Assembly (NCBI GenBank): GCA_036584525.1
Contig: JAZHDG010000064.1
Span: 1 to 18,049 of the forward strand
Source: UBA6181 sp016934015
GTDB lineage: Bacteria; Bacillota_I; Bacilli_A; Acholeplasmatales; Acholeplasmataceae
DNA length: 18,049 nucleotides
Direction: 5' to 3'
In this document: in pieces, positions 1 to 6,760 of the stretch
Position numbering within the stretch: the first letter of the stretch is position 1
How the letters are laid out: each line of letters opens with the position of its first letter
The notes under the pieces: model-generated
The model's input: only the letters and a program-made list of their open reading frames with translations
The model's database searches: none
Told to the model about the DNA's origin: nothing
Position numbers and translations under genes: made by a program

Positions 1-34
1 CTTCATGTTTACCGCCAGCTATTACGATTTTCAT
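1..34 (-). CDS. TrkA-N-like protein, N-terminal fragment (cut by window edge)
   Basis: Only the first 11 codons are visible, reading MKIVIAGGKHE. The ATG at 34-32 overlaps the TGA stop of the upstream TrkA-N gene by four bases (ATGA), which indicates translational coupling. A beta strand followed by a glycine-rich turn at the very N-terminus is how many TrkA-N (KTN/RCK) Rossmann domains begin, and two consecutive TrkA-N genes after a cation antiporter make functional sense. I infer a second nucleotide-binding regulatory subunit. The fragment is too short to exclude another Rossmann-fold protein. Confidence 0.6.
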   Translation of the reverse strand, partial: MKIVIAGGKHE

Positions 35-453
35 AAGTCATCTCCCTCTTCTTTAGATAACTCTAAAAACTCATTAAATGAGAGTTTGAAAGGATAGATG
101 GCTTGAATGGCTGTACCTTCTAATAATTTACCTTTATCTGTATCTTCTAAACGAACAAAGATTTTTGGAACATTATAAATGTAGTAACATACATGTGCCA
201 AGAAAATATTCACATTGTCACTATCTGTTGTTAAAACAACTGTTTTCGCTTCTTTAATATATGAGTTTTCTAAAATTGTCATGTCCGTGGCATCACCAAC
301 AACTTGATAGCCCGAAAATGATTCTTGAAGTTTACGGAATGAATCTTCAGTCGCATCAATCACAATCACATCTTCACCGGCTTCTGACATCTTTGTTGCA
401 ATATTACCACCCAATCGTCCAGAACCAATGACGATAAATTTATTTCGTTTCAT
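31..453 (-). CDS. TrkA-N (KTN) domain protein, putative regulatory subunit of the upstream antiporter
   Basis: The 140-residue protein is almost entirely one TrkA-N Rossmann domain. Strand 1 and the dinucleotide loop are FIVIGSGRLGGNIA, and the acidic end of strand 2 is VIVIDATED, which favours NAD(H). A VVGDATD motif typical of KTN domains follows. No TrkA-C domain or membrane segment is visible, so it should be a soluble partner of a membrane transporter. I chose the ATG at 453 because AAGGAG lies six bases upstream; the frame stays open for ten more codons without a ribosome site. It follows the antiporter gene by 48 bases and is coupled by an ATGA overlap to the next gene. It probably gates or regulates the antiporter in response to a nucleotide, but that role is inferred from context. 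Confidence 0.85.
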   Translation of the reverse strand: MKRNKFIVIGSGRLGGNIATKMSEAGEDVIVIDATEDSFRKLQESFSGYQVVGDATDMTILENSYIKEAKTVVLTTDSDNVNIFLAHVCYYIYNVPKIFVRLEDTDKGKLLEGTAIQAIYPFKLSFNEFLELSKEEGDDL

Positions 454-501
454 GGAAATCTCCTTAAAAATCTCTATTATCAATATATCGTATATATTTT
501 A

Positions 502-1707
502 CTACGAATCCATTAATTTTGCATCAATTATCGGTCGTTCTAATAACTTTGTGTAGGACAAATCCATTAAAAATGCACCAATTGGAGCAGTGATCACAAT
601 GGATAATACTGCGATAGAAAGCATCAACTGGCCATGAACAAACCCTAATGAAAGCGGAATAGCACCAATCGCAGCTTGAACAGTAGCTTTTGGAATATAT
701 GAAATTCCAACAAACAATTTTTCTTTTTGTTTGAATGGTGTTTTAATAAGCGAACTCATAACACCCAGCATTCGTCCAATTAATCCTAATAATACTAATA
801 TAATCGCGAATAGTCCAACACTTGGGATCACTCGAATATCTAAGACAGCTCCGACTAAAACGAAAAGCATGATTTCTGCAACAACCCATATTTTTTCAAA
901 CTTATGAACTAATCGATGTGCTAAAATTTCATATTGATTTAATATCGTACCCCCAAGAACCATCACACTTACCAATCCTGAGATTAAAACAATATCTTTT
1001 AAATAATTTTCAAGACTTACTAATAAAAATCCTGTACTGAAAATTAATAGTACTTTGATTGTGTCACGCATATGAAATTTCTTAAATAGTTTGAGTAAGA
1101 TAAATCCCATCAAAGCACCTAAACCAATACCCAAAATTAGAGAAATTGGAATAAAGAGTAAATCTTGGATTGAAAATGAATTGGTTTGGTAACTTTGAAT
1201 TAAAGAAGAAAACAAAATGATGACAAACACATCGTCAATCGATGCCCCAGCTAATATAAGCTGAGGAATTGGCTTTTTCTTTCCATATCCTCTTTCCATA
1301 AGTTTAATCATTCTTGGTACGATAATTGCTGGTGAAACTGCCGCCACCATTGAACCAATAATTGCAGCTTCTAGCAAAGTAATATCAAAAAACATCGGTC
1401 CAAAAAGCATGATTACAATAAATTCAAATAGTGCTGGTACAAACGATAATAATAGTGCAGGTCTTCCAATTTTCTTTAAATCATTGAGATCAAGAGACAA
1501 TCCGGCACGTATCAAAATGACAATGAGTGAAAATTGTCTAAGCTCTGCTGAAATATTCAAAATAGAACCATCGATTAAATCCAAAACATAAGGTCCTAAA
1601 AGAATACCTGCACAAAGCATACCAATCATTCTTGGAAGTTTTAGTTTTTCAAATACCTGGGCTAATATAAGGCTTAATAAAATAATTAATGCGACACTTA
1701 GTAACAT
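502..1707 (-). CDS. Monovalent cation:proton antiporter (CPA superfamily, NhaP/NHA-like) under fluoride riboswitch control
   Basis: This 401-residue protein is very hydrophobic and has about 12 predicted membrane segments. It carries signatures of the cation:proton antiporter superfamily: LPRMIGMLCAGILLGP near residues 24-39, IRAGLSLDL near 66-74, and an Asp-Asp pair in GASIDDV (Asp158-Asp159). The double Asp in the ion-binding helix is the arrangement seen in electrogenic CPA2/NHA-type exchangers. The start at 1707 is chosen because TGGAGG sits just upstream of that ATG and because the longer frame (from 1794) would run through a riboswitch and terminator hairpin. The gene heads an operon with two TrkA-N genes. 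The transported ion (Na+, K+, Li+) cannot be read from the sequence. Induction by fluoride is inferred from the leader. Confidence 0.88.
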   Translation of the reverse strand: MLLSVALIILLSLILAQVFEKLKLPRMIGMLCAGILLGPYVLDLIDGSILNISAELRQFSLIVILIRAGLSLDLNDLKKIGRPALLLSFVPALFEFIVIMLFGPMFFDITLLEAAIIGSMVAAVSPAIIVPRMIKLMERGYGKKKPIPQLILAGASIDDVFVIILFSSLIQSYQTNSFSIQDLLFIPISLILGIGLGALMGFILLKLFKKFHMRDTIKVLLIFSTGFLLVSLENYLKDIVLISGLVSVMVLGGTILNQYEILAHRLVHKFEKIWVVAEIMLFVLVGAVLDIRVIPSVGLFAIILVLLGLIGRMLGVMSSLIKTPFKQKEKLFVGISYIPKATVQAAIGAIPLSLGFVHGQLMLSIAVLSIVITAPIGAFLMDLSYTKLLERPIIDAKLMDS

Positions 1708-1718
1708 ACATCCTCCAT

Positions 1719-1748
1719 AAAAAAAATCTACAACAAAAATGTTGTAGA
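1719..1748 (-). terminator. Riboswitch expression platform: intrinsic terminator in the antiporter leader
   Basis: On the minus strand a perfect 9-bp inverted repeat (arms TCTACAACA and TGTTGTAGA, loop TTTT) is followed immediately by eight T's and then by the antiporter's TGGAGG. The 5' arm shares its first five bases (1744-1748) with the conserved TTCTAC 3' end of the fluoride aptamer. Formation of the ligand-bound pseudoknot and of the terminator should therefore be mutually exclusive, so that fluoride allows read-through. Confidence 0.88.
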
Positions 1749-1804
1749 AGTCATCAGCATTTGCGGTTTTAGCGATTATCGCTAGGGGAGACACTCATTC
1801 CCAT
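1744..1804 (-). promoter_or_regulatory. Fluoride riboswitch aptamer (crcB motif)
   Basis: Read on the minus strand, GGGA (1802-1799) pairs with TCCC to form a short P1. Its loop contains ATGAG, whose GAGT can pair with ACTT in the 3' part as the pseudoknot. An optional hairpin TAGCGA-TAA-TCGCTA (1784-1770) follows, then AAACCGC, a very short GC stem, and TGATGACTTCTAC (1756-1744). AACCGC...GC-TGATGRCTYCTAC is the conserved core of the crcB-type fluoride riboswitch. It lies a few bases after a strong promoter and feeds into a terminator hairpin, the usual layout for a fluoride-on attenuator. The family assignment is from recalled consensus and was not computed. Confidence 0.88.
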
Positions 1805-1808
1805 AAGC

Positions 1809-1837
1809 ATTGTATGCAATTCATGAAAATAAGTCAA
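1809..1837 (-). promoter_or_regulatory. Sigma-A promoter of the riboswitch-antiporter operon
   Basis: On the minus strand TTGACT (1837-1832) and TACAAT (1814-1809) are separated by exactly 17 bases. Transcription would begin near 1802, at the first bases of the aptamer, so the leader is essentially the riboswitch itself. The -35 box is eight bases beyond the stop codon of the upstream gene. Confidence 0.85.
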
Positions 1838-1844
1838 GTAAATC

Positions 1845-2714
1845 TTATTTTTCTTTTTTATGAAAAAAAGGAATAATCATGGATACTTTCTTTTGATAAT
1901 CCATATAGGAAGGCCTTGTAGCCAGTATCTTTTTTTCCATGAGTGGAATACTAATGAATAAAAATAGACATGTCATGAGGATCGGTGGGAGAATGAAGAT
2001 ATCTAACACTTGATAAGTTGATAAATAAATTAAATATAAGCCCCACCATACGGAAATTTCACCAAAATAATTAGGATGACGTGAGAATTTCCACAATCCA
2101 AAATCAATGATTTTATTTTTATCTGGATTGAGAAGTCGAAAAGTCATCATTTGTTGATCAGCAATATATTGAATGATTGCACCAGATGCAATCACTAACG
2201 CACCAATGACAATGCCACCGTTAACAAAAGGTTCAGCTTGTAAAATTTTGATTGCTAATATCATTTGTAAAAAAACAATGGATGTTGGCATCAATTGTAT
2301 GCCAAAAAGATTGGTTAATGGATATAATTTTGGCGCTTTTTCTTTAATTTTTAAATATCGCCAATCTACTTCATGAAATCCCTGCCAATTTCGTGCCCAA
2401 TTATAAGTCAATCGAATACTCCATAGCAAAATTGACATGCTCATTAAAAAAACACCAAGAGTGATATTCGTTTTCATGTAGATCATCAATAAAATGATCA
2501 TGACAGGAGGAATAACACTCCAGTAAGGATCATATAATGATGCATTCTTAAGTATTAATGAAAAAATCCAAATAACGACTGTAGAAACAACATCTGCAAT
2601 AAATAAATTTATCAATAACGAAAAATCAAGCATTAAAAATGTAAAAATGCCTATTCCAATTGATAACATATAGATAACTAAAATCCATAAAAATGATGAT
2701 GTTCGTTTACTCAT
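1845..2714 (-). CDS. DUF1295 family integral membrane protein (steroid 5-alpha-reductase/ICMT-like fold)
   Basis: The 289-residue protein has about seven membrane segments. It has the family's N-terminal SLYDPYWSVIPP block (59-70) and the hallmark FGLWKFSRHPNYFGE (205-219). The RHPNY box is shared by membrane methyltransferases and reductases related to isoprenylcysteine methyltransferase and steroid 5-alpha-reductase, where it lies in the cofactor-binding C-terminal half. The substrate is unknown. The ATG at 2714 has AAGGAG upstream, and that site overlaps the stop codon of the preceding dehydrogenase gene (9 bases between the genes). It is the last gene of the AlkA-Gnd-GNAT-dehydrogenase unit. 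No convincing terminator follows; the next promoter starts almost at its stop codon. Confidence 0.85.
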   Translation of the reverse strand: MSKRTSSFLWILVIYMLSIGIGIFTFLMLDFSLLINLFIADVVSTVVIWIFSLILKNASLYDPYWSVIPPVMIILLMIYMKTNITLGVFLMSMSILLWSIRLTYNWARNWQGFHEVDWRYLKIKEKAPKLYPLTNLFGIQLMPTSIVFLQMILAIKILQAEPFVNGGIVIGALVIASGAIIQYIADQQMMTFRLLNPDKNKIIDFGLWKFSRHPNYFGEISVWWGLYLIYLSTYQVLDIFILPPILMTCLFLFISIPLMEKKILATRPSYMDYQKKVSMIIPFFHKKEK

Positions 2715-2723
2715 ATGTTCTCC

Positions 2724-3644
2724 TTAAATAATTTTATTAGGTAGTTCGATGTGGTTCACATATCGATCTAGTGACATGGATAAAACATGCAATAATCGAT
2801 CTTGAATACGTGGTGATCCAATTGAATTATGCGGTGTGATGAACACATTATCTAACGTCCATAAGATATGATCTTTAGGGAGTGGTTCAGGCACCATCAC
2901 ATCAAGTCCGGCTCCTCGAATTTTATCATGGATCAGCGCATCGATTAATACATCTTGATCAACAATATCACCTCTTGAAACATTAATAAATAAAAGCGAT
3001 GGTTTAAATAAAGCAAATGCTTCTTTTCCAATCATTTTTTTCGTTTGTGGAGATGAAGGTAGTGTTACAATCAGATAATCGCTTTCTTGATAAATCGTAT
3101 TCAATCCCTCTTGATCCGTAAAAATTTGATCAAAATTTTCGAGTGCTTCATATGTTTTTTTATATCCTAAAACGCGTGCTCCAAAAGCTTTCATTCTTTT
3201 TGCTACTTCTTTACCAATGGATCCAGCTCCAATAATGCCTACTGTGGATTCACAAATTTCATGACTGACATGAATGTTTTTCCATAAGCCTTCTTTCATA
3301 TGTTGTAAGTAACCTTCTAAATGACGGTTAAATAATAAAATCTTTGAAAAAACATCTTCTGCAATTGAAATACTATAAACATCTGGTGCATTTGATAAAA
3401 CAATATTTCTTTCTTTCAAATATTGTTGATCAATCGTATCATAACCAGCACTTAATAATTGTATCCACTTTAAATGTTTAAATTGATCGAGCAATTCTTT
3501 TTTTAGGGTTTGTGGCATCGCAAATATAGCATCACAATCAAACCGTTGATCTAAATCGATAATCCACTCGATTTCAGGGTGTCTTTCTTTTAAGATATTG
3601 ACATGCTTTTCTTTGAGCACATTCAATTCAATCCAAATTTTCAT
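2724..3644 (-). CDS. D-isomer-specific 2-hydroxyacid dehydrogenase, NAD(P)-dependent
   Basis: This 306-residue protein belongs to the D-2-hydroxyacid dehydrogenase family, which reversibly reduces 2-keto acids with NAD(P)H. The cofactor-binding domain has the loop GIIGAGSIGKE (Gly139, Gly141, Gly144). The catalytic Arg-Glu-His set is intact: Arg224 in NVSRGDIVD, Glu253 in VPEPLP, and His272 in ITPHNS. The N-terminal catalytic domain (about 1-95) includes LLSAGYDTID. There is no ACT domain, so it is not a regulated SerA. The exact substrate (glycerate, lactate, other) cannot be assigned. The ATG at 3644 is preceded by AGAGG and the gene follows the GNAT gene by 10 bases. Confidence 0.9.
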   Translation of the reverse strand: MKIWIELNVLKEKHVNILKERHPEIEWIIDLDQRFDCDAIFAMPQTLKKELLDQFKHLKWIQLLSAGYDTIDQQYLKERNIVLSNAPDVYSISIAEDVFSKILLFNRHLEGYLQHMKEGLWKNIHVSHEICESTVGIIGAGSIGKEVAKRMKAFGARVLGYKKTYEALENFDQIFTDQEGLNTIYQESDYLIVTLPSSPQTKKMIGKEAFALFKPSLLFINVSRGDIVDQDVLIDALIHDKIRGAGLDVMVPEPLPKDHILWTLDNVFITPHNSIGSPRIQDRLLHVLSMSLDRYVNHIELPNKII

Positions 3645-3654
3645 GATAACCTCT

Positions 3655-4164
3655 TTATAATATTTTATCGAAAGCTAATCGGTTAATATCACCTTTATTT
3701 TGATTTAGTTTAATCCATCCACAAAGTACATACCCATGGTTTTGAAATAATTTAATCGCGTATCGATTATCTTGGTGTGTATCAATACGCATATAATGGA
3801 TGTTTTTCTGTTTTGCGATTTCATCACTGTATTTCATCAGTTGATGAGCGATATCCTGACCAAGTAAATCTCTCTTAACCGCTAAACGATGAATCGTTAA
3901 GTATGGGACATCTAGTCGCCATGCACCATCATATATAACGTTATAAGTCTCTTCAATACCAGATCTTACCGCCATCATGCCTTTTAAATCATTCCCATCA
4001 ACGAAAACATAAAACTCCTGACTTAATATATCATTTCGAAACGTTTCAATACTAGGATTTTCATATTGCCACTGGTCGATGTGGCGCATATTTAAAAGTT
4101 CTTTTGTTTCACATCTTAATTTCCAAATCTCATTGAGATCATCCATGCAAGCTAGTCTTATCAT
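3655..4164 (-). CDS. GNAT family N-acetyltransferase
   Basis: This 169-residue protein begins MIRLACMDDLNEIWKLR, the usual first strand and helix of GNAT proteins. Its acetyl-CoA pyrophosphate-binding region lies around residues 90-110 (LTIHRLAVKRDLLGQDIA), and it ends with the typical NRYAIKLFQNHGYVLCG (133-149). It should transfer an acetyl group to an amine; the substrate is unknown. Its ATG shares one base with the TAA stop of the upstream gnd gene (TAATG) and no good ribosome site precedes it, so translation is probably coupled to gnd. Confidence 0.87.
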   Translation of the reverse strand: MIRLACMDDLNEIWKLRCETKELLNMRHIDQWQYENPSIETFRNDILSQEFYVFVDGNDLKGMMAVRSGIEETYNVIYDGAWRLDVPYLTIHRLAVKRDLLGQDIAHQLMKYSDEIAKQKNIHYMRIDTHQDNRYAIKLFQNHGYVLCGWIKLNQNKGDINRLAFDKIL

Positions 4165-5063
4165 TATTTTTTATCATAAATTGTATGTCCGCCAAAAGCT
4201 TTTCTCGTAGCAGCTACAACTTTCTCTCCAAATTGGTCTTCATCTTTTGATTTAAAACGTGCAAAAAGCGATTGAGTAATAACAGGTAATGAAACTCTAT
4301 ATCTTAAAGCTTCTTCAATCATCCACATGCCTTCACCGGTATCATCAACTTTTCCTTCAATACCCTCTAAATCGTGGTTTTGATGAAATGCTTCATTGAC
4401 ATAACCCATGAGTGTTGATGATATCAATGATCCATGGTTCCATACCTTGGAAATGGCTTCATAATCTAATTCAAAAGGTGACGACTTCAATAGAGCAAAC
4501 CCCTCACCAATCGATTGCATCATACCGTATTCAATCCCATTATGAATCATTTTTGTGAAATGACCAGAACCAGGTTTACCAACATATGTGAATCCATCTA
4601 CAATCGATAAATCATGAAACAAAGGCGTTAACTTATCAACAGCTTCTTTTTCACCACCAGCCATGAGACATAATCCATGTCGTGCACCTTTAGTTCCTCC
4701 GCTTGTTCCCATATCAATAAAATCAACACCGATGCTTTTAAATGATTGATAACGCTTGATGGACACATTAAAATTAGAATTCCCACCATCAATCACAATA
4801 TCACCAGGTTGAACAAATTTTTCAAGATCGTATAACACTTTGTCTACCATACCATTAGGAATCATCAGCCAAATGATAAGTGATTCTTCATGCTTTCTTT
4901 CACATAAACATGCTAAAGAATCACAGGTATTAAATCCATCCTTTAGAAAATCTTCTCTCACATTAACATCGATATCATATCCAACAACTTCATGACCATG
5001 ATCTCGCATATTTAAAGCCATATTGAATCCCATTTTTCCTAAACCAATCATCCGAACGTTCAT
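4164..5063 (-). CDS. gnd: 6-phosphogluconate dehydrogenase, decarboxylating, short (GndA/YqeC-like) form
   Basis: This enzyme converts 6-phosphogluconate to ribulose 5-phosphate, CO2 and reduced cofactor in the oxidative pentose phosphate pathway. At 299 residues it is the short form, not the roughly 470-residue form. The cofactor loop is GLGKMG (7-12). Asp30 follows strand 2 (VVGYDID), which suggests NAD+ rather than NADP+. The substrate signature is GTSGGTKGARHG (119-130), and the catalytic block KMIHNGIEYG carries Lys171, Asn175 and Glu178. The ATG at 5063 is chosen because it immediately precedes the Rossmann strand and has TAGGAGG upstream. The longer open frame from 5147 overlaps the glycosylase gene. 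Cofactor choice is an inference. Confidence 0.92.
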   Translation of the reverse strand: MNVRMIGLGKMGFNMALNMRDHGHEVVGYDIDVNVREDFLKDGFNTCDSLACLCERKHEESLIIWLMIPNGMVDKVLYDLEKFVQPGDIVIDGGNSNFNVSIKRYQSFKSIGVDFIDMGTSGGTKGARHGLCLMAGGEKEAVDKLTPLFHDLSIVDGFTYVGKPGSGHFTKMIHNGIEYGMMQSIGEGFALLKSSPFELDYEAISKVWNHGSLISSTLMGYVNEAFHQNHDLEGIEGKVDDTGEGMWMIEEALRYRVSLPVITQSLFARFKSKDEDQFGEKVVAATRKAFGGHTIYDKK

Positions 5064-5077
5064 CTTAAAAAATCCTC

Positions 5078-5701
5078 CTATTTTATGCCGTTTAGATCGT
5101 GCATGTGCCATAAATAATGACTGACAATCGAACGGTAGGGTTTCCATTTTAAACTCATCTCTTCGATTTCTTTTTGTGATAAATTCTCATTTTGATATAA
5201 TTTTTTAACGGCATTTCTTAAACCTAAATCCAGTGAAGAAAATACATCTTCTCTTCCGAGTGAGAACATCAAAAACATATCAATACTCCAAGGACCAATT
5301 CCTTTAACTTTAATCAACATGTCTTTTATTTCTTGGTTTGTCATCACCTCAATTTGATTAAAATCAACTGTCTTATCCAAAAGATGTTGAGATAAGGATT
5401 TAACATAGGAAATTTTTTGATAAGATAATCCAATTTTTCTGAGCGCTTCATCTTCAGTCATGATGATTTTTTCGGGCAAAGGATTGCCCTCATAATAATT
5501 AATAAATCGATTGATGATCACAGTCGCAACTTTTGACGATAATTGTTGACTCAAAATCGTAAACAATAAAGATTGATAGTAGTCATCATCAATCTTCACA
5601 GTTACCGATTTCACTTGATCAAATAAGTGCTTGAGTTTCGGATCATTTTCGATAAGTAATTGGCATTTCTTTGAAGCATTTTCATACGTAATTGTTTTCA
5701 T
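5078..5701 (-). CDS. DNA-3-methyladenine glycosylase II (AlkA-like, HhH-GPD superfamily)
   Basis: The protein removes alkylated bases such as 3-methyladenine from DNA in base excision repair. Its 207 residues match a compact AlkA without the extra N-terminal domain. The first conserved block is FTILSQQLSSKVA (47-59). The helix-hairpin-helix is IKVKGIGPWSIDMFLMF (130-146), and the catalytic Asp is probably Asp158 in SSLDLGLRNA. WKPYRSIVSHYLWH near the C-terminus is also typical. No Fe-S cysteine cluster is present, so it is not an Nth/MutY type. It is the first gene of a five-gene unit with its own promoter; its TAG stop overlaps the ribosome site of gnd. Confidence 0.9.
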   Translation of the reverse strand: MKTITYENASKKCQLLIENDPKLKHLFDQVKSVTVKIDDDYYQSLLFTILSQQLSSKVATVIINRFINYYEGNPLPEKIIMTEDEALRKIGLSYQKISYVKSLSQHLLDKTVDFNQIEVMTNQEIKDMLIKVKGIGPWSIDMFLMFSLGREDVFSSLDLGLRNAVKKLYQNENLSQKEIEEMSLKWKPYRSIVSHYLWHMHDLNGIK

Positions 5702-5719
5702 AGTTTTCCCTTAACCTAA

Positions 5720-5728
5720 ATTATACCA
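5720..5728 (-). promoter_or_regulatory. Extended -10 promoter of the AlkA-Gnd unit
   Basis: On the minus strand TGGTATAAT is a perfect extended -10 (TG-N-TATAAT). No good -35 box is seen at 16-18 bases, which is tolerated with an extended -10. It lies between the degV terminator and the glycosylase start at 5701. Confidence 0.7.
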
Positions 5729-5758
5729 CTTCATCAAATTGAATGAAATATGGTGAAT

Positions 5759-5780
5759 AAAAAGCGAGTCAAAGACTCGC
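5759..5780 (-). terminator. Intrinsic terminator of degV
   Basis: On the minus strand GCGAGTC-TTT-GACTCGC is a perfect 7-bp GC-rich stem, followed by TTTTTATT. It begins one base after the degV stop codon. Confidence 0.9.
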
Positions 5781-5781
5781 A

Positions 5782-6654
5782 TTATCGTTTTTGTCCAACA
5801 AAGAATATCGCAATCGTTCCTGGTCCAGAATGCGCACCGATAACTGGTCCAACATGGTTATATATCACATCTTTTACACCATATTTTTCCTTGATTTTTC
5901 TTCCGACTTCCATTGCTTCTTCAATACAGTCACCATGGGAAATGAAAATTGTTTGTTCTTTAGGATTCTCAATATTGCCCTCAATTAAATCCACCATTTG
6001 TTCTAAGCTGAATGATCGGCCTCTCGCTTTTCTTAAAGGAACCAACTTTCCTTCATCTGTAACATGCAAGATTGGTTTTATTCTTAAAATAGTTCCAAGA
6101 ATCGCAGACACATCACTCAATCTACCCCCGCGTCTTAGTGTTCCTAAATCATCAACTGTAAAAATATGAATGTGTTTAAGTTTATTCTTTTCGACCCAAT
6201 CAGCTGTTTTTTCTATAGAATTGTTTTTTAAACTTTCCTGCCATGCATGATAAATTAACAAACCCTGCCCCATCGATGCTGATTTTGAATCAATGACAAT
6301 AATTTTTCTTTCTGGATATTGTTTTAATAATTCTTCTTTTGCAACAACAGAAGACTGATAAGTTCCTGAAAGGGCTGATGAAAATGCAATATATAAAATG
6401 TCTTGACCACTCTTTAATAATGGCTCAAAAAAGCTTAAAAATGCACCAACATTTACCAAAGAAGTTTTCGCAACTTTTTTATTGCGTAACATCTCATAAA
6501 AATCACGCACTTTAAGTTCACGTTCATCCGGATAATGAAAATAGTTTATACCTTCAATTTCAACAGAAAGTGGAACAATCTTTAATTCCATTTCTTCAAC
6601 AAGTTTTTGTGGAAGATCCGCACATGAATCTGTAGCGATAACAAATGATTTCAT
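5782..6654 (-). CDS. DegV family fatty-acid-binding protein (FakB-like)
   Basis: DegV proteins bind a fatty acid; those of the FakB type present it to the kinase FakA, which makes acyl-phosphate for phospholipid synthesis. This 290-residue protein has the family start FVIATDSCADLP (4-15), the KTSLVNVGAF loop, IAFSSALSGTYQSS, IDSKSASMGQG, TLRRGGRLS, and the C-terminal GPVIGAHSGPGTIAIFF. These match the two-domain EDD fold. No fakA lies nearby, so the FakB role is by family only. The ATG at 6654 has a GGGGT ribosome site. The gene is monocistronic, between its own promoter and a strong terminator. Confidence 0.92.
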   Translation of the reverse strand: MKSFVIATDSCADLPQKLVEEMELKIVPLSVEIEGINYFHYPDERELKVRDFYEMLRNKKVAKTSLVNVGAFLSFFEPLLKSGQDILYIAFSSALSGTYQSSVVAKEELLKQYPERKIIVIDSKSASMGQGLLIYHAWQESLKNNSIEKTADWVEKNKLKHIHIFTVDDLGTLRRGGRLSDVSAILGTILRIKPILHVTDEGKLVPLRKARGRSFSLEQMVDLIEGNIENPKEQTIFISHGDCIEEAMEVGRKIKEKYGVKDVIYNHVGPVIGAHSGPGTIAIFFVGQKR

Positions 6655-6685
6655 TAGTTTACCCCATTACTTTATATTTACATCA

Positions 6686-6714
6686 ATTATACCTATTTAA
6701 ACATTTTCTCGCAA
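6686..6714 (-). promoter_or_regulatory. Promoter of degV
   Basis: On the minus strand TTGCGA (6714-6709) and TATAAT (6691-6686) are separated by 17 bases, about 30 bases upstream of the degV start and just after the serA terminator. Confidence 0.78.
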
Positions 6715-6735
6715 GCCATAAGAATGTTTTACAAG

Positions 6736-6759
6736 AAAAAAGGAATGCCATTGCATTCC
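6736..6759 (-). terminator. Intrinsic terminator of the DUF1015-serC-serA operon
   Basis: On the minus strand GGAATGC-AATG-GCATTCC is a perfect 7-bp stem followed by six T's, two bases after the serA stop codon. Confidence 0.9.
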
Positions 6760-6760
6760 C

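Noticed and set aside
31..33. Mycoplasma-type code with TGA as Trp
   Set aside because: TGA ends the TrkA-N gene exactly at the ATGA overlap with the next start, and no gene needs TGA read-through to reach normal length.
1826..1851. 8-bp AT-only inverted repeat around the DUF1295 stop codon as a terminator
   Set aside because: The stem has almost no GC, has a 10-base loop and lacks a proper T-run; it also overlaps the -35 box of the next promoter.
5063..5147. N-terminal extension of 6-phosphogluconate dehydrogenase into the glycosylase gene
   Set aside because: The extra 28 residues overlap the C-terminus of the glycosylase, are not typical of the family, and the ribosome site is at the ATG at 5063.
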